From VYFG01 sp965221795 (lineage in GTDB: Bacteria; Pseudomonadota; Gammaproteobacteria; Arenicellales; Poriferihabitantaceae), in assembly GCA_965221795.1 (NCBI GenBank), contig OZ244914.1, forward strand, positions 1,674,001 through 1,738,000: a stretch of DNA of 64,000 nucleotides. The letters are read 5' to 3'. Of the stretch, positions 9,246 to 18,054 are shown in pieces. Within the stretch, counting starts at the first letter, position 1; each line of letters opens with the position of its first letter. The translations under genes were made by a program, and so were the position numbers. The notes beneath the pieces were generated by a model that ran no database searches, was not told where the DNA came from, and saw nothing but the letters and a program-made list of their open reading frames with translations.

Positions 9246-10535
9246 TTACTTAAGACTGAACACAATGGGGACTTGCAGGTCAAATCGGTTCTTCCCCAGA
9301 CGGTGTGGGAGTGGTGCGAAGGGGCTGGCTCGGTAAAACATCCCGAGCGCCTCCCGATCCAGTCGGCTGCTGCCGGAGCTTGCTACCAACTCTACCGATT
9401 CCAGGTGGCCATCGGCCAGAATGGTGAAACGTACCTTTGCTACACCGGTCACTCCCCTACGCCTGGCAATGGGCGGATATCGCTTGAACTGATTGAGCCG
9501 GATCAATACGCTGTCCAGGTAGGTTTTCTGCACGGTGGAATGACCATCGGTATTCATGGCTGGCTGGGAATCGCGAAGCGGTTGGGATGGCCCGGTCGGG
9601 GGATCTGCCAGGGCGGCAAGATCGTCGGCCCCCGCCACATCCCGGGTTGGCAATGGTGTGACTTGCTTGACTGTATGGGCTTCTATGGTGCTGGTCACCG
9701 GTGCGGGTGGGATAGAGACTTCGTACACGGGCACCCTATCGAGTTCGACCGATACAGTGTCCGTTGCCGGCTTGCTTGCAGCAGTAAGTATGGTTTCGGT
9801 CGCGGGCTGCGCCGTTTCCGTGGATTCGATGTTGGCAACTGCATCTACCTCGGTAATCAATGAAGCCAAAGGTGCCTTTTCGGGGTCGACGCGCTCGGCT
9901 TCTACAACCGGTTCGGCCAGTTCCACCGGGACGGTCTGGTCAGGGGAGGCGCTTTCTGATGTGCCGGGAGTCTCTATTGCCGGAATCCGAGGGAGGGCAG
10001 TGACTTCCTTTGGCTTCATTGGTGGCACCACCTCAGATTGTGCCACTGGTGGTAGGATTCCTGCTGTCGTTTCGACGATTTCTGGAAGTATGATGTCGGC
10101 TGGTAGAGATGTCGCGGACTCCATTGCAGGAATGGTCTGGATTTCGCGGATCTCCCTGTCTTCGACCACCTCATTCAGGGGAATGGTCGGGACCGAATCG
10201 ACTTCTTGGGTGGCGGCTTCTACGACCCGGTGCGTCACTGGTGGAGCGACAGATTCTTCATGGACCAGAGGCGTCACTTCGGTCGGAAGGAGAGTCGATG
10301 GTGCCGTAACCAGATCAGGTGGCGAGGGAGAGGTGTTCGGTTTATAGACAGTTTCGATGGATGCCAATGGGATAGGATTGGCAGACGGGGCAAGCGACAG
10401 GTGGACGACTCGTGGATCTACCATGCGTACTGCTGGTTCGGGAGTCTGGGCCAGCCATGCAATGGCGATGCCCAAGTGGAGCACCACGGCGAAGGCAAAC
10501 GCGGTGGTCCAGTGTGGCCAGGAAATGGCCTTCAT
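9246..10535 (-). CDS. TonB-family energy-transducing protein
   Basis: TonB proteins span the periplasm and pass proton-motive force to outer-membrane transporters. The start ATG at 10535 overlaps the stop of the upstream exbD as ATGA. An N-terminal membrane helix (WTTAFAFAVVLHLGIAIAWLA) follows four lines of a short cytoplasmic stretch. A very long linker rich in Val, Glu, Thr and Pro spans roughly residues 30-330. The C-terminal TonB domain includes RYPPIARRRGVTGVAKVRF and ends at FSLK. About 430 residues is long for TonB, mainly because of the linker. It is last in an exbB-exbD-exbD-tonB operon. Confidence 0.88.
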   Translation of the reverse strand: MKAISWPHWTTAFAFAVVLHLGIAIAWLAQTPEPAVRMVDPRVVHLSLAPSANPIPLASIETVYKPNTSPSPPDLVTAPSTLLPTEVTPLVHEESVAPPVTHRVVEAATQEVDSVPTIPLNEVVEDREIREIQTIPAMESATSLPADIILPEIVETTAGILPPVAQSEVVPPMKPKEVTALPRIPAIETPGTSESASPDQTVPVELAEPVVEAERVDPEKAPLASLITEVDAVANIESTETAQPATETILTAASKPATDTVSVELDRVPVYEVSIPPAPVTSTIEAHTVKQVTPLPTRDVAGADDLAALADPPTGPSQPLRDSQPAMNTDGHSTVQKTYLDSVLIRLNQFKRYPPIARRRGVTGVAKVRFTILADGHLESVELVASSGSSRLDREALGMFYRASPFAPLPHRLGKNRFDLQVPIVFSLK

Positions 10536-10927
10536 GGACTCCCGGGCAAGGTGAGCAGATCCACGGTCCCGACACCAGCTGCTGCGAGCCATTCCAGGGC
10601 AGAGACCAGACGGACTGCGGAAACTCGGCCATCGGCTTTAAGACGGACGGCCCCAAGGTCTCCCTTTTCGATGAGCAATGCTGGCAACGTGTTTTCCGGG
10701 ATGGTCGTACCATCAAGAGCCATCTGACCGTCGACTCCCAGAAAGAGGACCGTCTCGGGCCTCCCGGCCGGGTTCTCACTAATAGAGTAGGGTGGTGCCG
10801 TCTGGAATGGATCGGTTGCCGTGATCTGGCCAGCAAGCATCACAAAGATCAACAACAAGAAAACCACATTGACCAGTGGCAGGATCCGTTCTTCGTCTGT
10901 TCTGGGTGGGGGGGCCTCAAAGTGCAT
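10532..10927 (-). CDS. ExbD/TolR-like protein lacking the membrane aspartate
   Basis: This has the usual ExbD plan: a short cytoplasmic N-terminus, one transmembrane helix at about residues 15-37, and a periplasmic domain. The helix reads RILPLVNVVFLLLIFVML, so the aspartate essential in ExbD, TolR and MotB is asparagine (N20, codon AAT) here. The upstream ExbD keeps it. I infer that this copy cannot carry protons itself and may act as a structural partner in an asymmetric ExbD pair. Both ends overlap neighbouring genes, showing tight coupling. Confidence 0.85.
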   Translation of the reverse strand: MHFEAPPPRTDEERILPLVNVVFLLLIFVMLAGQITATDPFQTAPPYSISENPAGRPETVLFLGVDGQMALDGTTIPENTLPALLIEKGDLGAVRLKADGRVSAVRLVSALEWLAAAGVGTVDLLTLPGSP

Positions 10928-11372
10928 GGCCTACCCTCTTGTCCGAATAGCGGATCAGGGACAGCCTAGCTACGCCCGCCGCCGACAGTGCATCCAGCAA
11001 ATGAACCGTCTCCTGTAAAGTGACTCCATGGGTGGGCTGGACCAGAACCAACAGGTCTGGAAATCGTCGCAAGTGCGGTTGCAGCCGGTCTACCAGAACA
11101 TCCGGTGATACCGGTTCTGCCGATAACCGCAGACCGTCGGGGCGGATTTCCACGAGCATCATGCGAGGCTCCGGGGGGAGAGATGCTCTTGCCGTGGCGG
11201 GGGGGACCAATTGGATCGAACGCCAATCCAGATAACTGGAGCCCAGCAGGAAGAACACCAGCAGAATGAACACGACGTCAATCAGCGGTGTCAGGCTGAT
11301 CAAGGAGCGTCGACGCCGGGTACTAACGGTGAGCCGCTGGGAGATGGTCAGGGAGTGGGGCGGATCCAACAA
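10917..11372 (-). CDS. exbD: ExbD biopolymer transport protein
   Basis: ExbD forms the core of the ExbB-ExbD proton channel that powers TonB. The transmembrane helix SLTPLIDVVFILLVFFLLG keeps the catalytic aspartate (D32 counting from the TTG at 11372). The periplasmic domain follows. The start is uncertain: TTG 11372 overlaps the end of exbB by 50 bases, and no better in-frame start was seen before the helix. It overlaps the second, aspartate-less exbD by 11 bases. Confidence 0.88.
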   Translation of the reverse strand: MLDPPHSLTISQRLTVSTRRRRSLISLTPLIDVVFILLVFFLLGSSYLDWRSIQLVPPATARASLPPEPRMMLVEIRPDGLRLSAEPVSPDVLVDRLQPHLRRFPDLLVLVQPTHGVTLQETVHLLDALSAAGVARLSLIRYSDKRVGHAL

Positions 11373-12060
11373 AGTCTTTCTGTCTGGACGTTTCGGAAAG
11401 GTCGATTGTAAAGACTCCCGTGACTATTTGGCTTATTTGATGGGCTAGGTTCTCGACCCTACGTTCCAGCCAGCCCAGGAGGACTACCACCGGAATCGCC
11501 ACTCCCAACCCCAGGGCCGTAGTCAGCAACGCTTCCCAGATGCCTCCCGACAGAACCGCTGGGCTGACTTGGTTTCCGGCTTGTTCCATTTCACGAAATG
11601 CGTCGATCATGCCCAGAACAGTACCGAAAAGACCCAAAAGAGGTGCCAGTGAGGCAATGATTTCCAGAGCCCGGAATCCGCTGCGCAGGGACTCCAGCGC
11701 ATCGGTGCCATACCGCATCACTTCCTCACGGATAACCGGTTCGGGCAGGCAACGCTGCTGGCCACGAATGGCCCGTGCCAATGCCAATGCCGCTGGGTTG
11801 GCGGATGCAGAAGAGATTGCCAGCGCCTCACTCGAAAGGCCTTCTCGATAGAGCTCAAGTGCGTCGTACGCCGCGTGCAGCTGGCCGACTCGCACGGCCC
11901 TGAATTGCCACAGTTTGACCAGGATGATGGTCAGGGCCACAATGGAGGTGATCGCCAGGACCAGGGCGACCGGTCCCCCGAGTTGGATCAGGTCCAGAAG
12001 CCGCCCCGGCAGGACCGAGTCGTCCCACATCCCGCCCACGGCTTCACCGGCAGGTTCCAT
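11323..12060 (-). CDS. exbB: ExbB/TolQ/MotA proton-channel protein
   Basis: ExbB forms the pentameric channel around ExbD in the inner membrane. Three transmembrane segments are visible: PVALVLAITSIVALTIILVKL near residues 29-50, LAPLLGLFGTVLGMIDAF near 135-155, and LLTTALGLGVAIPVVVLLGWL near 180-200. The second carries the family's LGLxGTVxGMI signature. At 245 residues it matches ExbB. It is the first gene of the four-gene TonB operon; the 137-base gap upstream separates it from the small exported-protein gene. Confidence 0.93.
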   Translation of the reverse strand: MEPAGEAVGGMWDDSVLPGRLLDLIQLGGPVALVLAITSIVALTIILVKLWQFRAVRVGQLHAAYDALELYREGLSSEALAISSASANPAALALARAIRGQQRCLPEPVIREEVMRYGTDALESLRSGFRALEIIASLAPLLGLFGTVLGMIDAFREMEQAGNQVSPAVLSGGIWEALLTTALGLGVAIPVVVLLGWLERRVENLAHQISQIVTGVFTIDLSETSRQKDFVGSAPLPDHLPAAHR

Positions 12061-12197
12061 GATTCCCCTCGTATTCTGCGCCTTCTTCGCGTGTTCGGCC
12101 GTATCCGGTCGCGGCGGGTCGCAACAGGGTTGCTGGCGGAACTCTTCGCCACCAGGTCACGTGCCACTCCTGGATCATGATAAACGGGTCCAGGAGT

Positions 12198-12623
12198 TCA
12201 CAGGGCCAACGGTACAGCGGTGCGCGCCTGTGTCGACAGCAGGCTCATGCAGTCACTTCTTGAGCCGGTACGGTCCGTGCAATCGGGCACATGGTTCAGC
12301 AGCAGCTGGCCAATCTGATCACATGACAGTCCCAGATTAAAAGCTTTCACCCGGGTCTTTCCAGAAGGCAGAGGTCCCACTGGTACCGCCACAATCCGGT
12401 CAATGATTCCGTCCTGACGGAAGATCACCAACTCAAACTTCAGTTGAATGAAGTGGTCGGGAGTCCCGTTTTCCAGTACCAGATAGGCTTGACAGTCACT
12501 ATCGCGAGGTTCCAGTTTGTTGAGTTCGATCAGGATGGTTCCATCTGGGTTGGCGACCGCGAACCGTGTTAGGGACAGGGTGAGGACGGTCACCAGAAGC
12601 AAGATCGGTCGGAATAGTGGCAT
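12198..12623 (-). CDS. Small exported protein of unknown function
   Basis: ATG 12623 gives a signal peptide (MPLFRPILLLVTVLTLSLTRFAVA) and a mature domain of about 118 residues beginning NPDGTILIELNKLEP. The mature part looks like a beta-rich periplasmic domain with cysteine pairs (DSDCQAY, LSCDQIG, HVPDCTDR). The frame is open to 12743, but the signal peptide sets the start. It lies upstream of and on the same strand as exbB, so it may be expressed with the TonB system and serve it in the periplasm. I do not recognise the family. Confidence 0.6.
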   Translation of the reverse strand: MPLFRPILLLVTVLTLSLTRFAVANPDGTILIELNKLEPRDSDCQAYLVLENGTPDHFIQLKFELVIFRQDGIIDRIVAVPVGPLPSGKTRVKAFNLGLSCDQIGQLLLNHVPDCTDRTGSRSDCMSLLSTQARTAVPLAL

Positions 12624-13024
12624 TGGGATCAGGAGTGTGATGGCAATTTGGTTTGGAGCGCCTGGAATTGCGGCTCGGTTTGGCTTATAAGGCTGTCTAG
12701 CAAGGCGATGCTCACCGAAGAGTCGCCGGCCTTTCCAATCCAACTCTCTGGACGAGGCAGCAGGGTTGTTGGGTTGGGGCCAAGGCAGGCCAATACTTGC
12801 CCGCAGGTAACGTTCGGTGTCCGGGAGAGTGTAGCATGGCCCATAGGGGATCAGGGTCCGGTCTTCCAGACCAAAGCGGAAGGAAATCCCGCAACGACAA
12901 TCCCACTTGTGTCATGGAACCGGTTCTTGCCCAGCGTATCCAACCGTGCCGGCAACCGCCCCGGGCGCAACTCGGAAGCGAAACCGGGGCACGAGAGTGG
13001 CATGGTATCGGGCAGAGTCCATGC

Positions 13025-16000
13025 TCAGCACGACTTCTGCAGGGAGATTGTCCATGAAGTGGACCCCAATGACCGGTGGCTCGACCAAGCGCCCGGGAAT
13101 TCCGTCGGCTCCAGTTGCACGGCCAGGGTTTCCGATGCAATGTAGTGACCATGAACTTCCAAGGTTTCCGCAACGCGTTCATTGCCACAGATGCCCAGTT
13201 GGATTCGGTCAGACACATCCAGCCCGGCCGATTTGCGTGTATCCTGTACGGAGCGGACGATTTCCCTCGCCAGGCCCTCAAGAACCAGGTCGTCATCCAG
13301 GCGGATGTCCAGCCCCACCATGAATGCCCCTTCGCCGGCACAGACATACCCTTCGGCCGCACTGGTTTCCACATGGCAATCATCGGGACCGAGCTCCACG
13401 AACTCGTCCGCAACAGGGAGTCGAATGGAGTGACCAAGGGAGAACTCCCTGGCCATCCAAGCAGCATCGGCTTTTGCGAGCGCCTGTTGGATGACCGGCA
13501 TCCGCTTGCCATATCGCTTTCCCAAGCGGGAAAAGTTCGGTTTTACCCGATAGCGGACCAAGCTGGTATCCTTTTCAATCAGTTCCACGACCTTGACGTT
13601 GAGCTCTTCCTCGACCTGTCGGGCATGCCGGGAGATCGCCGTTCTGGATTCCTTGTTCGGCGCACTCACCAGCAGGCGGGGCAACGGCTGACGAACCCGG
13701 ACTTGGCTTTGTTCCCGGGTCGTACGGCCCAATCCCACCACCTGCTGCACCACGTCCATTTCCGAGACCAGCAATGGATCCAAGCAGTCCGGATTGGCCT
13801 CAGGCCACCGGGTCAGATGAACACTTTCCGAGTTACCCGGCAGACTGCTGGACAGGTTACGATAGACCGCCTCACTCAGAAAGGGAGTGAACGGTGCCAT
13901 CATGCGCGAGGTCAGGTCAAGGCATTCGTACAGGGTCAGGTAGGCCGACTGCTTGTCAGCACCGGCCTCGTTTTTCCAGAAACGCCGACGGTTGCGCCGG
14001 ATATACCAGTTACTGAGCTGGTTCACCAGGTTTTCGATGGCTTCTCCTGCTCCCTGTGCATCGTAGGCATCCAGGCAGCTGGTCACAGTCCTCAGGGTAT
14101 CGTGAGCAAGAGCCAGCACCCAGCGGTCAATTTCCGGTCGATCGGCCACCGGGATAGAGGCTCCGGGTGTAAAACCATCCAGCCGGGCATACAGCACGAA
14201 AAAGGCATAGGTGTTCCAGAAGGTGTTGATGAAGGATGCAGCCACCTCCCGCACAATCCCGACCGAGATGCGCTTCTGTGCATCCGGTGCGGTTCGGGCC
14301 AGAAACAGCCAGCGCAGGGCATCAACCCCCACGGTATCGAAGACATCATATGGGTTGACGATATTGCCTTGTGATTTAGACATTTTTTTACCCTGAGCAT
14401 CGACGATATGGCTCAGGCAGACACAGTTCCGGTAGGCGACCGTATCGGAAACCAGAGCGGCGATGGCATGCAAGGTATAGAACCAGCCCCGAGTTTGGTC
14501 AATCGCCTCGCAAATGTAATCGGCCGGGAAATGCGCTTCGAAAGCCGCTTGGTTTTCGAACGGATAGTGCCACTGAGCATAGGTCATAGCACCCGAGTCA
14601 AACCAGCAGTCGATCACTTCCGGTACGCGGGTCCAGGTTTTGCCATCCTTCACCCAGGTGACATCGTCAATCCGTGGGCGATGGAGGTCCACTGCCGCCA
14701 TAGGCTCCCCGCTCAGGGATTCCAGTTCCGTCAGTGAGCCGATGCAATGGTAGTGGCCCTCACCGTCTGTCCAGATAGGGAGTGGAGTTCCCCAGAACCG
14801 CTCCCGGGAAAGTGCCCAGTCGACATTGTTTTCCAGCCAGTTACCGAACCGGCCTTCCCGGATAGTGTTGGGAACCCAGTGGATGGTGCGGTTGAGTTCC
14901 ACCATGCGCTCACGGATTGCAGTGGTGCGGATGTACCATGCCTCCTTGGCATAATAGATCAATGGATCTCCGGTTCGCCAGCCAAAAGGGTAGTTATGCA
15001 GGCACATTTCATGGCGAAACATGAGGTCCCGCTTTTCCAGCAGGGCGCAGATTACCGAGTCCGCTTCTTTGAAAAACAGGCCAGCGACCGGGGTTACTTC
15101 CGGTTTGAAACAGCCGTCCAGGTCGACCCCATGTACGACGGGCAATTGCTCGCGCTGTCCCAGGGCAAGGTCATCCACCCCATACGCGGGGGCGACATGT
15201 ACAATCCCGGTGCCATCTTCAGTATTGACAAAGTCTGCCAGTACCACACGAAATGGATCTCCAGATGGAACGTCGAGATAGTCGAACAGTCGCTCATAAC
15301 GCCGGCCGGCTAATTCCCGTCCATGGACGGTCCGGACGACCCGATATCCGGACTCGCCGAACAGGGACTCGAGACGGGAGGTGGCGGCGATCAAGGTTTC
15401 CCCTTCCCGCTCCACGTAGGCGTATTCAATGTCCTCTCCGACCGCCAGCAGGAGGTTGGAGGGCAGTGTCCATGGAGTCGTGGTCCATACCAGGAAGTGG
15501 GTACAGGGTTCCTCAGGCAAGCGAAATCGTACCGTGATGGAAGGGTCCTCCACTTCCCGATATCCCAAGGCCACTTCGTGGGACGAAAGCGTAGCACCGA
15601 TCCGAGGGTCATAGGGAACCACCTTGTATCCGGAATAAATGAGGCCCTTGTCCCAAATCTGTTTCAGCAAGTACCAGACAGACTCAATGTAGCGGTTGTC
15701 GAGCGTGTAATAGGCATCCTCCAGATTGACCCAGTAGCCCATCCGCCGGGTCAGGGTTTCCCATTCCCCGATATAAGTCATGACCGATTCGCGACATTGG
15801 CGGGTAAATTCAGCGATTCCGACTTGCCGCTCGATTTCCTTTTTGTCAAAAATGCCGAGCTTTTTCTCGATCTCGTGTTCTACTGGTAGGCCATGTGTAT
15901 CCCACCCCCCCTTCCGGGGAGCATAATAGCCCTGCATGGTCTTGTAGCGGGGGTAGATGTCCTTGAAGGTGCGTGCCAGCACATGGTGGATTCCCGGCTT

Positions 16001-16159
16001 TCCGTTTGCCGTTGGCGGACCTTCATTGAAACTGAACCGGGGTCCATCCCGAGTTTGCGTCAGGGACTTCGTGAAAATCGCTTCCCGATCCCAGAATCCG
16101 AGAATTTCCGATTCCAGTGCCGGGCCATCGTAACGGCTATTGACTTCACGTAATTTCAT
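13025..16159 (-). CDS. ileS: Isoleucyl-tRNA synthetase, long type 2 form
   Basis: This class I synthetase charges tRNA-Ile. The HIGH-type motif appears as GKPGIHHVLARTFKDIYPRY near residue 53, followed by GWDTHGLPVEHEIEKKLG, and KKMSKSQGNIVNP lies near residue 602. These blocks and the 1044-residue length belong to the type 2 (eukaryote-like) branch, whose members are generally insensitive to mupirocin, rather than the roughly 940-residue type usual in gammaproteobacteria next to lspA. The gene stands alone with gaps on both sides, so it could be the only ileS or an acquired second copy. Confidence 0.94.
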   Translation of the reverse strand: MKLREVNSRYDGPALESEILGFWDREAIFTKSLTQTRDGPRFSFNEGPPTANGKPGIHHVLARTFKDIYPRYKTMQGYYAPRKGGWDTHGLPVEHEIEKKLGIFDKKEIERQVGIAEFTRQCRESVMTYIGEWETLTRRMGYWVNLEDAYYTLDNRYIESVWYLLKQIWDKGLIYSGYKVVPYDPRIGATLSSHEVALGYREVEDPSITVRFRLPEEPCTHFLVWTTTPWTLPSNLLLAVGEDIEYAYVEREGETLIAATSRLESLFGESGYRVVRTVHGRELAGRRYERLFDYLDVPSGDPFRVVLADFVNTEDGTGIVHVAPAYGVDDLALGQREQLPVVHGVDLDGCFKPEVTPVAGLFFKEADSVICALLEKRDLMFRHEMCLHNYPFGWRTGDPLIYYAKEAWYIRTTAIRERMVELNRTIHWVPNTIREGRFGNWLENNVDWALSRERFWGTPLPIWTDGEGHYHCIGSLTELESLSGEPMAAVDLHRPRIDDVTWVKDGKTWTRVPEVIDCWFDSGAMTYAQWHYPFENQAAFEAHFPADYICEAIDQTRGWFYTLHAIAALVSDTVAYRNCVCLSHIVDAQGKKMSKSQGNIVNPYDVFDTVGVDALRWLFLARTAPDAQKRISVGIVREVAASFINTFWNTYAFFVLYARLDGFTPGASIPVADRPEIDRWVLALAHDTLRTVTSCLDAYDAQGAGEAIENLVNQLSNWYIRRNRRRFWKNEAGADKQSAYLTLYECLDLTSRMMAPFTPFLSEAVYRNLSSSLPGNSESVHLTRWPEANPDCLDPLLVSEMDVVQQVVGLGRTTREQSQVRVRQPLPRLLVSAPNKESRTAISRHARQVEEELNVKVVELIEKDTSLVRYRVKPNFSRLGKRYGKRMPVIQQALAKADAAWMAREFSLGHSIRLPVADEFVELGPDDCHVETSAAEGYVCAGEGAFMVGLDIRLDDDLVLEGLAREIVRSVQDTRKSAGLDVSDRIQLGICGNERVAETLEVHGHYIASETLAVQLEPTEFPGAWSSHRSLGSTSWTISLQKSC

Positions 16160-17076
16160 GTCTGGTAATTCCGTTGCCGGTGAAGCGCTGGGACAAAAAA
16201 CGGCAGACTATGTCAAGCTTCGTTTGCAACAAAACCCGACATCACCTACCGGGGAGAGGGGGCATTTTCCATTCGTTGTCAGCGACCGAACTACTCGTCC
16301 CCATCGTGACGTTGGGCGAAATGTAACCAAGCGAGCGGTAATTCACAAGGCAATCAGGGCAATTTCTGCCAATTTGTGGGAGGTATGGGATGCAGTGGGG
16401 AGAGGGTTTCCGGGCAGGCCGCACTCACCCCCACCCGGTGGTTTCCGACCAATCGAATGCTGTACCAGTCCCGGAAATGGCAAGTGGGCATTTGTCGTCC
16501 CTAACCTCCCAGCATCCAGATCGAATATGGGATAGGAAAAATCAGCTCAGAGTAAGAGGGTTGGGGGATGCTATGCCGGGAGGGCTGCATGAATAATGTG
16601 GGGCAATATCCCTCGCCCCCTCCGAGTCCACATGATATCCCGTTACCGCAAGAACCACCCTGCATATTGGTGGGGAAATGGCATCTATCGAGTCGTGTGT
16701 GGTTTCTCCCATACTGGAATCCGTCCAGATTCCGGATTGGGACAAGCAATAGGTTTTCAAGTGGTGACATCCGAGCATGGATCGCTTCCAGATCACCCTT
16801 ATTGCCGGACCGTCGCCCTTCCGTGAGAGCCATGGGGCAATCCATGGACATACGCCGGATAAGCCGAGAGTCGCTTCTGCAGAACCATGGTTGGCATAGG
16901 TGCCAGTCAAAGTCGGAGTGGCTTCTGTCGCCGCGGCCGTCATTGCCTTCCCCTTTCGTCGCCGACCTCTGGAGGCAGGGATCCATATGCCGGACTGCAC
17001 GCGCTACTGGCGCTTCAGCCATGCTCTCCCATCGGCTGGGCTTAACCCCCGATCATTGATTCTCTCAAAGCTGTCA
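16160..17076. other. Long intergenic stretch, left edge of the catabolic island
   Basis: About 0.9 kb lies between ileS and the pxpC-like gene. Open frames exist on both strands, for example minus 16501-17022, but none has a ribosome site or resemblance to a family, and overlapping frames are equally open. I see no tRNA, integrase or direct repeats that would mark an insertion site. Confidence 0.5.
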
Positions 17077-18054
17077 TCAGAGCTTAGGGACTAAGCTCTG
17101 GGTGCTACAAAGAGCGTCCTGTTCTCGCCTGAGTTTTTGGGCATCCTCAATACTGACTTCGTTGAAGCGATAGATATCTCCCGGTCGTGATTGGGCAAGC
17201 TTCCAGAACTCAGCGGTCGGAACTGTATAAGGGTTGATAAACCCGCCAGCACTTGGCCCGTCATTAGCGAGAATGATAGGCGTTTGGCCAGCTAGGTTGA
17301 TCGCACCCAAGGGATAGCCATGGTCGAGGATATTTGATGGATCTTCACCGTGTTCGGGCAGTTTATTGGTAGCCTTTTTACTGAAACTCAAGGTGGGTCC
17401 ATCAAGCCGCAATCCGGTTCGATTGCTTTTGGCCTGAAGTTTCCAATCGCTGCTGAAGAAGGTTGCATGACCCTCGTCGTCGATCCAATCATCGTTGGGC
17501 CCCTTGACCAATTCAATCTTCCAGACTGATTCATTGGCAATAGGGGGGCGGCACTCCTCCTTCACCATTTTGACAATCGGAACATCGCTTTCTGCATAGG
17601 GCACCTTTTGTCCTACCTGTAAGGCGTGACCTTCGACACCGCCCACGCCGGCCATATGAAAAGTCGAGCGTGATCCCAGCACAACCGGGGTTTCAATGCC
17701 TCCGGCGATCGCAACATAGGCGCGCGCACCGTGCCTCACCCCAACCAGTGCCAGCGTCTGACCAGCGCGAACAGGCACAGTCTCGTAGTTGGGAACCGGT
17801 ACTTGGTCCAGCGTCGGCGACATGTTTGCGCCCGTGATCGCAACCGCCGTATCGCAATGAAATTTGAGAGTTGGTCCAAGAAACTGACACTCCAGGGCGG
17901 CTGAATCAGGGTCGTTGTTGACGAGTAGATTGGCCAACCGAAAAGACCAGGAGTCCATTGGCCCGGAAACCGGAAAACCCTGTTCAAGATAACCGATTCG
18001 ACCGGGCAAGTCCTGGATCGAAGTTTCAAGTCCCGGCTTGACAACCTCAAACAT
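17077..18054 (-). CDS. pxpC: PxpC/KipA-like carboxyltransferase-family subunit (AHS2)
   Basis: With PxpB this forms the AHS1-AHS2 pair of 5-oxoprolinase, also found as the carboxyltransferase-like part of urea carboxylase. ATG 18054 gives MFEVVKPGLETSIQDLPGR, the normal family start, then GPMDSWSFRLANLLVNN, GGIETPVVLGSRST and the late block GQTPIILANDGPSAGGF. About 325 residues matches KipA/PxpC. It overlaps pxpB by eight bases and ends the pxpA-pxpB-pxpC unit. Together with the biotin carboxylase and carrier in the same island, a biotin-dependent amide or lactam substrate is possible; 5-oxoproline is the default. Confidence 0.85.
   Translation of the reverse strand: MFEVVKPGLETSIQDLPGRIGYLEQGFPVSGPMDSWSFRLANLLVNNDPDSAALECQFLGPTLKFHCDTAVAITGANMSPTLDQVPVPNYETVPVRAGQTLALVGVRHGARAYVAIAGGIETPVVLGSRSTFHMAGVGGVEGHALQVGQKVPYAESDVPIVKMVKEECRPPIANESVWKIELVKGPNDDWIDDEGHATFFSSDWKLQAKSNRTGLRLDGPTLSFSKKATNKLPEHGEDPSNILDHGYPLGAINLAGQTPIILANDGPSAGGFINPYTVPTAEFWKLAQSRPGDIYRFNEVSIEDAQKLRREQDALCSTQSLVPKL

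Noticed and set aside
9059..9283. A minus-strand frame ending FHEWFRRSAKGLFLRWLGIKAD, which looked like a transposase tail
   Set aside because: I could not match it to a transposase family, and it has no start context; left as intergenic.
13076..14374. A 432-codon plus-strand frame opposite ileS
   Set aside because: It is antisense to the intact synthetase, with Gln/His-rich composition typical of shadow frames.
16501..17022. Open minus-strand frames in the gap left of the island
   Set aside because: Two overlapping frames are equally open and neither shows a conserved motif or ribosome site.
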